Positions 54,214-64,000 of a stretch of DNA of 64,000 nt are shown here, in pieces. Source of the DNA: CAMREV01 sp051653965 (GTDB taxonomy: Bacteria > Bacillota_I > Bacilli_A > Mycoplasmatales > Mycoplasmoidaceae); assembly GCA_051653965.1 (NCBI GenBank), contig JBOFXG010000007.1:94715-158714 (forward strand). Direction: 5' to 3'. The position numbers were made by a program, and so were the translations under genes. Every line of letters starts with the position of its first letter. Within the stretch, counting starts at the first letter, position 1. The notes under the pieces are model-generated. The model did no database searches and was not told the DNA's origin. It worked only from the letters and a program-made list of their open reading frames with translations.

Positions 54214-54453
54214 ATGGCAAAGGGTTGATCATCAAAATATTACTTATTAGACATAATAGAAGCTCAAAAATGAGATATTAATGAATTAGCAATAGAAGCT
54301 GGAATTCAATTAGATGTTCTTGAATCTTTCTTGGATACAAGTATTGAATCATTTGTTGATGAAGAGTTAGATAAAAAGCTTTGCAAAGCAACAAATCAAC
54401 CAATTAGATATTTTCTAGATTTAGATAAGAAATACAAAGAAGATAATAAATAA
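54214..54453 (+). CDS. Small HTH-like protein
   Basis: A 79-residue acidic protein starting MAKGWSSKYYLLDI, with TAAGGAAAAA nine bases upstream. The segment WDINELAIEAGIQLDVLESFLD (residues about 20-41, given as a pattern: helix, turn at AGI, helix) resembles the Xre-type helix-turn-helix in which a LA-x-x-AGI core precedes the recognition helix. The C-terminus is Lys/Asp-rich. Both Trp are TGA. It is 30 bases upstream of the ferritin-like gene and could regulate it or be an orphan antitoxin-like protein. Function not established. Confidence 0.6.
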
Positions 54454-54483
54454 TATATATAATACATATATAGAGGTATCAAT

Positions 54484-54981
54484 ATGAAAAAAGATAAAAA
54501 AATTATAGATAAATTAATTAATCTATACAATGTTGAGTTAGATGCTCATAACCATTATATGTATTATGCTTCAATTCTTGATAAACTAAGAGTTGATAAT
54601 GTTGCTAAATTTGTAAAAAATTTAGCAAATGACAAAACTGAAGCACATATAACAAGAACATATGATTTTCTTATATTCTTCAAGGAAACATTAGAAATAA
54701 ATTTAACAAAAATAAAAACAGATATATTACAAACTATTAACAAAGAAAAATCTATTAGAAAAAATGTAATTTTTATTTTAAATGAAATTTTAAAAAATGA
54801 ACTTAAAAATAGAGAAATTGTTAATGAATTAGCTGAATTTGCTTTAAATAATAAAGACTATGAAACATTTGAATTTATCCAATGATTTATAAAGGACTAT
54901 GTTAAAGACATTAGTGAACTTGAAAAATTAATTGAGTTATTATGAGATGAAGAAATAAGTGTACATGAAGCAAAAATATAA
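54484..54981 (+). CDS. Ferritin-like protein with altered ferroxidase residues
   Basis: A 165-residue four-helix protein. The first helix (YNVELDAHNHYMYYASILDK) and the last (ETFEFIQWFIKDYVKD) are placed as in FtnA-type ferritin, where they read N-E-ASxxYL and FLQWFVxEQVEE. The metal-binding EExxH of helix B is DKTEAH here and the EQ of helix D is KD, so the ferroxidase centre appears lost or changed. A GAGGTATCAAT ribosome region precedes the ATG. TGA-Trp codons. It ends at a strong hairpin. Confidence 0.65.
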
Positions 54982-55004
54982 TAATTTAATTATTATATTT
55001 TTTT
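54972..55004 (+). terminator. Terminator after the ferritin-like gene
   Basis: AAAAATATAATAA / TTATTATATTTTTT with a TTTAA loop, beginning within the last codons. A very similar hairpin occurs at 58471. Confidence 0.8.
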
Positions 55005-55048
55005 ATTGATTTTATATATAGATGGTTAATAAACTAAAATACATTAAA

Positions 55049-58000
55049 TTAATTTTTGTAAGGATTAGACGGAATTTTTTCAAATTTACTTTCTCTTAAA
55101 TCTTTTGGATTTACTTGAGAAGGTTTTGGAAATTGTGAAACAATTCTTGGGTCAGTATTAGTTTTAATTGTTTGATTGTTTAGTGGAGGTGTAACAATTC
55201 TTGAATTAGGATTAGCATAGTTAGTTTTAATTGTTTGATTGCTTGGTGGAGGTGGAACAATTCTTGAATTAGGATTAGCATAATTATTTTTAATTGTTTG
55301 ATCTCTTATTGGAGGTGTAACAATTCTTGAATTAGGATTAGCATAATTATTTTTAATTGTTTGATTGCTTATTGTAGGTGGAACAATCCTTTGATTAGGA
55401 TTAGCATAATTATTTTTAGATACACTTTTTGAATTATTATATTTTCTATTTCTTAATAAAATTATTAACAGAATAATTAAAATTATTAAAAAGATGCCTC
55501 CACTAACTGAACCAGCAATTATTGGAATTAAATTATTGCTTGGTGGCACAATTTCAAAACCTTTAATTACATATTCTTTTGGTTTTGGATTTTCAATAAT
55601 AAAACCATTAGTGTCATATTCTTTATCAAAAGCTATTTGAAAAGTTACAATTCCTTCATTTTCTGATGAATTATGAGCTGTAATTTTAGGAAAAGTAAAT
55701 TTTGATCCTGGAACTTGATTTTCAATAGTAAAGTAATTACTTATGTTACTTTCATTAATAGATGATGCATTCATTTCTGGGAATGGCCCAATTCCTGGAA
55801 TTACTAAAGTTCCTGTATTTGGGATTGTTTTAAAACCTGTAAATGGAATATTAAATTGTAATGGAGTTCCGCCAACAATTGAAGGTAAGCCTTTGTTTGA
55901 AGAATCATAATATGATCCAGAAGGAATTGAAACAGTAATTGTTAATTTGCCATCTAATGGACTATGATTTTTCGGTTCATATATAATAGAATTACTAGAT
56001 GAACCAGGAATTAAATCTTTAATTTCTACAAACGTTTTAGCATTTGTAGAATTAACATCTCAAACAGTTAAATTTTCAGTATTTTTATTAGCTATATTAG
56101 CAGATGTCCCTCTTAACTTTCTTAATCCAGATATATTTGCACTAATTGTTTTAGAACTATTTGTAAGATTACCATTATCATCAATATGTGGAATAACATC
56201 TACACTAACTAAAGCAGTTCCAAGAGCGTTGTTACGATTTTTGACTGATCAATTGCTTTTTAAAGCTTCAGCAGGGGCATTAACAATATCAATAAAACTT
56301 GGTAAATTATCAGGTGTAAGATCAGATGATAAAATAGATGAAATTGAATCTTTTCCATAAATATATGTTGAAATATTATGAAAACTTAAACCTTTAACTT
56401 CAAACGGAATTTTTGATTTAAAATTGTAAGTTGAAGAAGATCTTTTAAAAGTCTGAGTAAAATCAAAAATACCTTGAATTGTACCATTTTTATCATCTCT
56501 AATTGGTTCGCCAAATAATTCTAATTTTATTGTATTATCAAAATTATTTAAATATGATAAAATAGGTATTCTAAAAAAATTATCATCTCCAAAACCAATT
56601 TTTTGTAATTCAGCATTAGTAATTTCACTTGGAAGTTTAGAATTAATTTCATTTTTTAATCATCCTAAAGAAGAAGCTGCTGTTTGAAAGCTTTCATGTT
56701 GAATACTACCAAGTTCACGCAATGATGCAACAGTTATATAACCTATTCCAAAACGAAGAAACATATAAGTTTGTCCTTTCGGAAGCGATCAAATGAAAAC
56801 ATTTTGATCATAAGGAAGTTTAATAGCAATATTTTTTTGTTTTCAATTATTACTATTATCAATTTGATTTACATTACTAAGGTCTTTATGACTTGGATCT
56901 CATGTGGCATTAGGAGGAATAGTATTAAATACATATTCTCTAACAGTAAAATTTTTTTCATCTGAAGTTTTATTATTGAAGGTCACTATTATTTCTTGAG
57001 GATTAGCATCATTATAAGAAAAATTTGGAGGCATAACATTTTCTGTAATGGCAGGAGAACTAAAAAAACTACCTTGACTTAGAGCGCTTCCATCTACTCC
57101 TATTTGAACATTATAAGAGTTTATATCATAATTAAAAATACTACTAAGATACACATATGTTCATTTATTTTCATTTAAAACAGGAAAAACCATTTGAGCC
57201 TTATAAGTCTCAATGCCAAAATTATCAACAAAAGAATAAAGTTGTAGATTTGGATTAATATTCCTTTGAACTGACGAAACTAATGGTAATAATTTTTTTG
57301 GAATAGCGATTGTTCCTTTAGTGGTATTAAAAACACCACTTGTTTGCCCAATTATAGTTATTGGTTTGAAACCTTCGCTTCCAGCAAAATTATCATGCAA
57401 ATTTAAAATTTTAAAGTTATAATTTTCTAATTCAGAATTAACAGCAACCATTAAAGCAATGCTAGTACCATCTACAGGATTTTTTTTAGTGTTAAATGGA
57501 GAAAGACCAATCACAATGTTATTATCCAAATAATCTTGATCAAAAGGCTTTGGCATACTAGTTCAATTTGAATGACCACTAAAATGTGTTTTGTTATCAA
57601 GTCATTCAATTTTATTTTCATTGTTTAATTGAAATCCAAAAATGTCATTTTTTAAATCTCCTAGTCTACCAGGGTAAAATGCAAGATATCTATTATTAAG
57701 AGCATCATTTGTTAATGAAAAGGCACTACCATTACCATTTTCTAAACTCATTTCAGGTAGTGGTGCATTTGTCATTTTTGGCATTTTTGCATTATCGTCT
57801 TTAATTGGAGTTCCATCTAATGTGTTATATCTAAGAATTCAATATTCTCTAGCAGCTAAATTTGAAGTGTTTGCAACAATTGCAAAAACTTGATTTCTTT
57901 GAGTTGATGAATATTTGTTGTCAGAGTGTAACGCAGTAACTAAACCTGGTTGAAAACCAACTGGAACTTGTCCTTCAAGAGATGGATGATCCATTAAATA

Positions 58001-58354
58001 AGAACTTCAAGATAAAAATAGATTAGGCGTAGTTCAACCAATTATATTTGGAAAGGTTCCAATAGTATGATTATCTCATGCTCCTAAAAAACCTGGTATA
58101 TTAATATTTGGAGAAACAACAGGATTTGTAAAATTATTTATAAAAAGTGTAGCATAATCTTTACCATAAAGAGAATCTACATAACTATCTTTGGTATCTA
58201 AATTTAGAATATTTGTTATTTCTTCTTTATCATTGGTATTTTCATTTTCTATTTTCTGTTCTTTTTGATTGTTATTATTAAAAATAAAATTAAGTGGTAA
58301 AATAGAAAATGATGATCCTATTATAAGTGAAGTTATTAATAATTTTTTGTTCAT
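55049..58354 (-). CDS. Large surface protein 1 with proline-rich cytoplasmic tail
   Basis: A 1101-residue protein. An N-terminal hydrophobic signal (KKLLITSLIIGSSFSILPL) lacks a lipobox Cys. A 920-residue beta-rich ectodomain is followed by a single helix (IIAGSVSGGIFLIILIILL, about 944-963) and a basic, proline-rich tail of about 130 residues with four tandem 21-residue repeats (NNYANPNSRIV...). This is the topology of mycoplasma adhesins with cytoplasmic proline-rich tails. ATG 58354 follows AAGGTGATAAAT. About ten TGA-Trp codons. A paralog starts beyond the window and ends at 61946. Confidence 0.85.
55163..55414 (-). repeat. Four tandem 63-bp repeats encoding the tail of surface protein 1
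   Basis: Four in-frame 63-base units, each coding NNYANPNSRIV, a PP-containing middle, then NQTIK; a partial fifth (TNTDPRIVS) follows. Units vary mainly in the middle (PTIS, PPIRD, PPPPS, PPLNN). Confidence 0.9.
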
Positions 58355-58437
58355 ATTTATCACCTTATGTTTATAAAATTTATAACATAATTTTTAAATA
58401 AAACAAATTATGTTATATTTTACAAATTAAAATGTAC

Positions 58438-58470
58438 TGTTAATGAATTAACTGAATTTGCTTAAAATAA
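58438..58470 (+). pseudogene. Remnant of the ferritin-like gene
   Basis: TGTTAATGAATTAACTGAAT and the following TTGCTT nearly match bases 54819-54845 of the ferritin-like gene (VNELAEFALN). The similarity then jumps to a copy of that gene's terminator. No start or open frame remains. It sits on the far side of surface protein 1 from the intact gene. Confidence 0.7.
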
Positions 58471-58505
58471 AAAAAATATAATAATTAAATTATTATATTT
58501 TTTTT
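58471..58505. terminator. Second copy of the ferritin-gene terminator
   Basis: AAAATATAATAATT / AATTATTATATTTT around a short A-rich loop. Near copy of the hairpin at 54972; it now ends the minus-strand membrane protein gene whose stop is at 58504. Confidence 0.75.
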
Positions 58506-58953
58506 ATGAATTAATTTTTTTGAACTCTCTATATAGAGAGTATCAAGAAGCTAAATAAAATATGATTCAAACACCTGTAATACTTAAAATAGCATTAAAT
58601 AAAAATAATTCACCCTTTACTTTACTTACTCCATAAATTTTATAAGATCTTGATTTAATTATAAATGCAAATATTAAACCATATAAATATGCAATAAATC
58701 CTATAAGTGCTGATGCAAAAAATCCAATATTAAAATAAATATCTAATGATTGATTCAAACCATTTAAATTTGTTTCTCAAATAAATTTAAATGTATAATC
58801 AGCTGGAAGTTTAAATAAACTAATTACTTCATTAATGTAATACTTTAATGAAATTATGTAAATAATTGTAAAAATAAGAAAAATAAAATATATTCAAAAT
58901 GCAATTGAATTTCTCATGATATTTTTATAAAATTTTTTAGTATTATCACTCAT
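58504..58953 (-). CDS. Small three-helix membrane protein of unknown function
   Basis: A 149-residue protein with three hydrophobic segments (AFWIYFIFLIFTIIYIISL, FNIGFFASALIGFIAYLYG, FLFNAILSITGVWIIFYLA) and a short C-terminal tail that includes YSLYREF. AAAGG precedes ATG 58953. Five TGA codons are Trp; under the standard code it would be split. The last codons contain the palindrome CTCTCTATATAGAGAG. I do not recognise the family. It lies 33 bases downstream of recU on the same strand. Confidence 0.7.
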
Positions 58954-58986
58954 AAAATACCTTTATTTTAATTATATAATATTAAT

Positions 58987-59484
58987 TTAGCTGATGCAAT
59001 TTAAAAAACCTACTATATCCAATATTCCAGGAAATATAATTTTTATATTAAAGAAATTCTTATAGCAATAATTAATATCAATTTTTTTTATTTTACTTTC
59101 ACTTAAATTAATAATATCTTCACATTTTAATGCAAAAAAATGATCTTCATTATTAATAAATCCAATTATTAAAAATGAAATTCCATTTAGTTTATTTATT
59201 AAAAACAAATGTTTTTTTTGATGACTCTTTAGAATATTTAAATTTAAAAATTCTTTATTTGTTTCCTTAGCTTCAAAGTCAATATATAAGCCATTGTATA
59301 ATCCACTATAATCAACAGTTGATTTAGCTAATAAAAGTCCTTTAACTTTATTATCTTTTTTTTCTAAAATTTGTATTGGTAAAAATCTTTTTGCAATATA
59401 AGCAATTTCATTTATTAAATAATAATTGCAAGTATTGTTCAATAAATCCTCTAAATACATTCCCTTGTTTTTATAATTATTCAT
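58987..59484 (-). CDS. recU: Holliday junction resolvase RecU
   Basis: A 165-residue endonuclease that cleaves recombination intermediates. NKGMYLEDLLNNTCNYY at the N-terminus, STVDYSGLYNGLYIDFEAKETN with the catalytic Asp/Glu/Lys, and HQKKHLFLINKLNGISFLIIGF match RecU. The EAYF segment before the active site is changed (GLLLAK). The frame contains no Trp. It lies 36 bases downstream of rny. A resolvase matters here because the window has two recombining gene families. Confidence 0.9.
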   Translation of the reverse strand: MNNYKNKGMYLEDLLNNTCNYYLINEIAYIAKRFLPIQILEKKDNKVKGLLLAKSTVDYSGLYNGLYIDFEAKETNKEFLNLNILKSHQKKHLFLINKLNGISFLIIGFINNEDHFFALKCEDIINLSESKIKKIDINYCYKNFFNIKIIFPGILDIVGFLNCIS

Positions 59485-59520
59485 ATATTATTAATATGTA
59501 TTAAAAAATAAAAAATTATT

Positions 59521-60867
59521 TTATGCATTTCTATCTTTAATAATTATTACTTCAATTGGAACATTTATAGTTAGTTCATCTTCGTGAAATTTTGCTAATA
59601 ATTTTTTTTCTAAAATATTTATATCATCATTATTAATTATTCTAGAATCTATAATTACTTTTACAGTTCTTCCTGATTTTAAAACATATACATTTTTAAC
59701 ACCATTGAATGATTTACATATATTTTCAATTGACTCTATTCTTTCAATGTTTTCTTTGAAATCTGTTTTTCTCACTCCTGGTCTTGCTGCTGACATTTTA
59801 TCTGCAATCTTTGTTATAACTGCATAAATATTGTCAGGACTTATATCACCATGATGAGAATGAATTGTATTTATTACATAATCAGGCAAATTAAATTTTT
59901 TAGCTAATCTAACACCCGATTCTACATGATCTTTATTTTCTTCATAATCAATAGATTTACCAATGTCATGCAAAAAACCACATAACTTAGCTTTTATTGA
60001 ATCTAATCCTAGTTCTTTTGCAATATAAGATGAAATAGTTGCACATTCTAATGAGTGAGTAAGTGTTGATTGAGTAAAAGAAGTTCTATAATACAATCTA
60101 CCAATATAGTAATACAAATCTTGAGGAACATAATTTTTTAGTTTAAGATTTTCCTCAACAAATTGTTTACCAATTTTAATCATTTCTTCATCTATTTTTT
60201 TACATTCATTTTTATATGTTTTAAAAATTATTTCAGAATTTATTATATTTGAATTTAAAAGTGTCTTAAATGTTCTAATGGCTATTTCTTTTTTTAGAGG
60301 ATTAAAACAAGATATAGTTGAATCAACATCTTTTTCAATTCTAACATTAGCGCCAGTGATTCTTTCGAATTCATGTACCATGTTTCCATTTTTGCCAACT
60401 AGTCTTCCCTTAATATTTTCATCAACATTAATGCTTGAACAAGTTTTAATAATAACATCTTGTAGTATTTCTTCCATTGAGTTTGTTAAAATATTTGAAG
60501 CTATTTCATTTATCTTATCTTTATTTTGTCCTTTTAAATATTTTATCTTTATAGATAATTCATTTTTGTAAAATTCTTCAATATCTTGTATTAATATTTT
60601 TTTTGCTTCTTCAATGGGAAGTTTTGTTATTGAAGATGATTTATTTAGATATTCATCTATTTCTAATTTAAGATTTTCATTTAATTTTTCATAATTATTT
60701 TTTGCTTCTTCTAATTTTTCTCTTTCAGATTTTAATTGGATTTTATTTTTTCTTTTTATCTTAATTTTTATAAATAGGACTAAAAATAATATTGTTGAAA
60801 ATAACAATATCATGCATAAAGAAATTAAAATTAAATCTAGATTACTAAATAAGTAATTTTTAGTCAT
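59521..60867 (-). CDS. rny: Ribonuclease Y
   Basis: A 448-residue membrane-anchored endoribonuclease that starts mRNA decay. N-terminal helix (LILISLCMILLFSTILFLVLF), coiled coil (about 40-110), KH domain (IKGRLVGKNGNMVHEFERITG), and HD domain with GFLHDIGKSID and HSHHGD as metal ligands, then SAARPGVRKTDF. ATG 60867 is chosen because CGGAAAA lies eight bases upstream; ATG 60885 adds six residues without a ribosome site. No TGA codon interrupts it. Confidence 0.95.
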   Translation of the reverse strand: MTKNYLFSNLDLILISLCMILLFSTILFLVLFIKIKIKRKNKIQLKSEREKLEEAKNNYEKLNENLKLEIDEYLNKSSSITKLPIEEAKKILIQDIEEFYKNELSIKIKYLKGQNKDKINEIASNILTNSMEEILQDVIIKTCSSINVDENIKGRLVGKNGNMVHEFERITGANVRIEKDVDSTISCFNPLKKEIAIRTFKTLLNSNIINSEIIFKTYKNECKKIDEEMIKIGKQFVEENLKLKNYVPQDLYYYIGRLYYRTSFTQSTLTHSLECATISSYIAKELGLDSIKAKLCGFLHDIGKSIDYEENKDHVESGVRLAKKFNLPDYVINTIHSHHGDISPDNIYAVITKIADKMSAARPGVRKTDFKENIERIESIENICKSFNGVKNVYVLKSGRTVKVIIDSRIINNDDINILEKKLLAKFHEDELTINVPIEVIIIKDRNA

Positions 60868-60962
60868 ATTTTTTTCCGGTTTCATTATTTTAAATTTTTT
60901 GGATAATAATAATAATCTATTTAATTATAATAAAAAAAATAATTAAATGTAAAATATTATAT

Positions 60963-61928
60963 ATGGAACAGAAAAGTATGAAATTTAATGATTATTTTAA
61001 AAATGAATTCAAGCGATTTGGAACACAAAAAGATTATAAAGAAAAGCTAGAAATAAAAGATATGCTTTTTTTCTTTACATTTTATATTTTCATTCAAATT
61101 ATTTGAAATGTTATCAGAACAATTATTTATCCAGACTGAGCTAAAACAGTTGATGATTTTTTTCAAAATAATGTATTCGATGATAAAAATAAATTTTTAT
61201 TTATTTATTACTTTGATATAGTCTTTATAAATATTTTTTGTCCTATGATTGGTGTTATTTGAATTTTCAAGAAAAATACTAGTTATTTTTTGAAAAATAG
61301 ATTTTGAATATTATTATATTTTTATCCAGGTAGAATTATTATTTCACAAATACTATTTTATACAAATTTAGATAATAACACTTTAAACCTAATTGGTAGT
61401 GTAATTATTCCACTAATAATACTTGGAATTTATTTTATTAAGAATTATGATTTAATAAATCAATTAAAAACATTTTTTGATAAAAACAATATTAAATTTT
61501 TTATTTTATTATCAGCAATATTAATTGTTGCATTTATATTAGCTTTTGCAATACTTGGAGGAATAACTATTGGTATTGGTGGAGGCAAGCCAATTAATGA
61601 ATCAAATATTCAAACCTCTCTAACAGGACCCTATGCAATTGTAGTTATGTTCTTTACTGTTGTTATAATTGCTCCATTAATAGAAGAATTTGTTTTCAGA
61701 ACTGCACTTGCTGAAATTACTTCTAATAAATGATGGGCATGACCAATATCAACTATTTTCTTTGCATTTGCTCATATTTCAAGATCAGGCGATTGAATTA
61801 ATTTATTAGTTTATATGCCAATGGGATTAGTAAGTGGTTTTTTCTATTATAAGTTTAGAAATATCGTATTTCCTATATTACTTCATTTTGGAAATAATTT
61901 GATTGTTTTTATTGGATACTTTGTTTAA
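60963..61928 (+). CDS. CPBP-family (CAAX-type) intramembrane protease
   Basis: A 321-residue protein with about eight hydrophobic segments. The protease motifs are complete: LIEEFVFRTAL (Glu241, Glu242, Arg246), FAHISR (His271) and LLHFGNN (His308, Asn311/312). The frame depends on many TGA-Trp codons (for example NKWWAWPIS), so it is invisible with the standard code. The start is ATG 60963 or 60978; neither has a strong ribosome site and AATATTATAT just upstream could be the -10. It is divergent from rny. The role could be protein processing or bacteriocin immunity-like. Confidence 0.85.
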
Positions 61929-61945
61929 AAAAATTTTAAATTAAT

Positions 61946-64000
61946 TTATTTCTTTTTAGAAGAATTAGATGGTCTTTCTATTGTTGAAGAAGATCTTAAT
62001 CTAGTTATTTCTGGATTAGATGGCATCTCTGAAAATGGAGTTATTCTAGGTTCTTTTGAAATTACTCTAGAAGGTTGTGGTGGTAAAACAATCTCTGAAC
62101 CTTTAGAAGGTTCGTATAATTTTTTTTGAATAGGTTGTGATGGTAAAACAATTTCTGAAGTTCGAGGATAATTACTTGTAGATATTTTTTTTCTATTTCT
62201 TAATAAAAATATTAATAAAATAATTAAAATTATTAAAAATATACCTCCACCAACTGAACCAGCAATTATAGTAATAAAATTATTTTTTTGTGGGACTACT
62301 ACTTCAAAACCTTTAATTACATATTCTTTTGGTGATGGATCAATAATAAAACCATTAATGTCATATGCTTTATCAAAATCTATTTCAAAAGATACAAATC
62401 ATTCAGATGGATTATTTGATTTATCATTAGAAATAATATTAGAAAATGTGGACTTTGATCCAGGAACTGCATTTTCAATAGTAATATACTCCATTATATT
62501 ACTAGTATTAATAGATGATGGCAAAATATCAACATATGGACCAGTACCTGGAATTACTAAAGTTCCTGTATTTGGGATTGTTTTAAAACCTGTAACTATA
62601 ATAGGTAATTTTAATGGAGTTCCACCAACAATGGAAGGTAAGCCTTTATTTGTTGGATCATAGTATAAACCTGATTCAATTGAAGCAACAATTGTTAATT
62701 GACCATCTAATGGGCTTTGATTTGTAACTTCATAATTAATAGCAGAACTAGGCGAACCTGGAATTAAATCTTGAATTTCTACAAACATTTCAGCATTTGT
62801 AGGATTAATATCCCAAACAGTTAAATCAGGAGTAATTGTTGAAGTTCTAGAGGCAGTTGTGCCACTTATTTGTCTTAACCCTGATACATTTGTGGTAATT
62901 TTTCCAGTACCTTGTACAAGAACGCCTGTATCATTATAGTATGGACTAATATCTACACTAACTGTCGCAGCGCCAGCAGAATTATCAGGATTTGTAACTG
63001 ATCAATTTGTAGCTGTAGCTCCAGAAGGGGCTGCAACAATATCAATAAGACTTACTATATTAGTATCTGTTAAATCAGATGGTAAAAAAGATGAAATTGA
63101 ATTGTTTTGATTTATAGTTGTAGGAGTATCATTTCTTTCATTTAAACCTGTAACTCTAAATGGTATTTTTGAAGTAAAATTATAAGTTTGTGACTCTTTT
63201 GTAAAGGTTTGATCAAATTTAAAAATACCTTGAATTGTACCATCTCTATCATCTTTAATTGGTTCGCCATATAATTGTAATTTTATTTTACTATCAAAAC
63301 CATTTTCATAAGTTAAACTATTAGATATTCTAAAAAAATTATTATTTCCAGCACCAAATGTTGTTAAATCAGCTTCAGTAAGTTCACTTGGAGCTTTAGT
63401 ATTTGCTAGACCTTTTAATCATCCTAATGAAGAAGCAGTCGATTGGAAACTTGCATGAATAATACCACCATTTTCACTAGTTTTCCCAACTTGTAAAAAA
63501 TTTTGTCCATGTTTAAAAAGTTGGTGAGATTGACCATTAGGGATTGATCAAATAATAACATTTTGATTATAAGGAAGTTTGATACCAATAGTTTTTTGTT
63601 TTCAATTATTGGCAGTATTAAAATGACTTATATTAGCCAAAGTTTTTTGGTTCGGAACTCATGTATTATTAGGAGGAGTAGAATCAAATATAAATTCTTC
63701 AATAGCAAGAGATCCTTCATTTGTAGCATTATTATTAAAAGTTATTAGTATTTCTTCAGGGTTATTATCATTATAAGAAATATTTGGAGGCATGGAATTT
63801 ACAAAAGCAGGCGAGGTAAAGAAACTACCTTCACTGAAAGAACCTCTTTCAGGTAATGAAACATAATATGCATTATCATTAGAACCCGTCCCAAAAATAC
63901 TACTAAGATATACATAAGCTCATTGGTTTAGCCTTTGAATAGGAAAAGCCATTTGAACTTTATAAGTTGGATTACCAAAAGAATCAAGAATTCTAAAAAC
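61946..64000 (-). CDS. Large surface protein 2, paralog of surface protein 1, 5' end outside window
   Basis: The last 684 residues (the coding start lies beyond the right edge). The ectodomain tracks surface protein 1 closely in segments such as TLVIPGTGPYVDILPSS, GGTPLKLPIIVTGFKTIPN and KEYVIKGFEV. It is followed by a helix (IIAGSVGGGIFLIILIILL) and a shorter tail with imperfect repeats of SEIVLPSQP and ending in Lys. The NNYANPN repeats of protein 1 are absent. TGA-Trp codons are present. It ends 18 bases from the protease stop in convergent orientation, without an obvious hairpin. Confidence 0.85.

Overview
The window comes from a mollicute (Mycoplasma-type) chromosome. It is very AT-rich, and TGA is read as tryptophan throughout: the pyruvate dehydrogenase E2 catalytic motif DHRWIDG, LepA, SecDF, GatB and most other long genes stay intact only under genetic code 4. 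There is no peptidoglycan gene, many lipoproteins, and a salvage and glycolytic style of metabolism. The tmRNA tag, which carries a VELSAFEINAI segment, looks to me most like that of Mycoplasma (Malacoplasma) penetrans. A relative in that branch is my best guess, but it is an inference.

Layout. 1-4.3 kb (+): end of the pyruvate dehydrogenase operon (pdhB-pdhC-pdhD) with a lipoate ligase. 4.3-7.9 kb (-): lepA, fmt and a membrane-anchored unknown protein. 8-10 kb (+): ribosomal protein S20 and a two-gene ABC transporter. 10-12.6 kb (-): leuS followed by a previously unlisted 25-residue, eight-cysteine peptide gene. 12.7-17.9 kb (-): a tandem array of paralogous small lipoproteins, most with their own hairpin terminator. 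Members are intact, duplicated, double-domain, signal-peptide-deleted, or frameshifted at a C7 tract. 18.3-24.9 kb: an alpha/beta hydrolase, a heterodimeric ABC exporter and transketolase. 25-29.9 kb (+): a cluster running from a DEDDh nuclease through cysS and rlmB to a SigH-like protein, then the SRP RNA. 30-37.5 kb (-): topA, dprA-like, upp, rpsD, a ROK kinase, uvrB and tRNA-Ser(GCU). 37.6-41.2 kb: mgtE, a single-TM diadenylate cyclase, tmRNA and a DegV protein. 41.2-51.8 kb: apt-secDF, a RelA/SpoT protein, gatCAB with an ECF S component, and ung. 51.8-64 kb: a lipoprotein, dnaB, a small HTH-like protein and a ferritin-like protein. Two large paralogous surface proteins with proline-rich cytoplasmic tails follow, bracketing recU, rny, a CPBP protease and a small membrane protein.

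How it fits together. Most of the window is conserved housekeeping arranged in tightly packed operons with stop/start overlaps. Two regions are accessory and variable. The lipoprotein array at 12.7-17.9 kb looks like a recombining, partly phase-variable surface repertoire. The large surface proteins at 55-64 kb look like adhesin-type molecules that moved or duplicated recently enough to leave a remnant of the neighbouring ferritin-like gene. No insertion sequence, CRISPR array, prophage or replication origin was seen.
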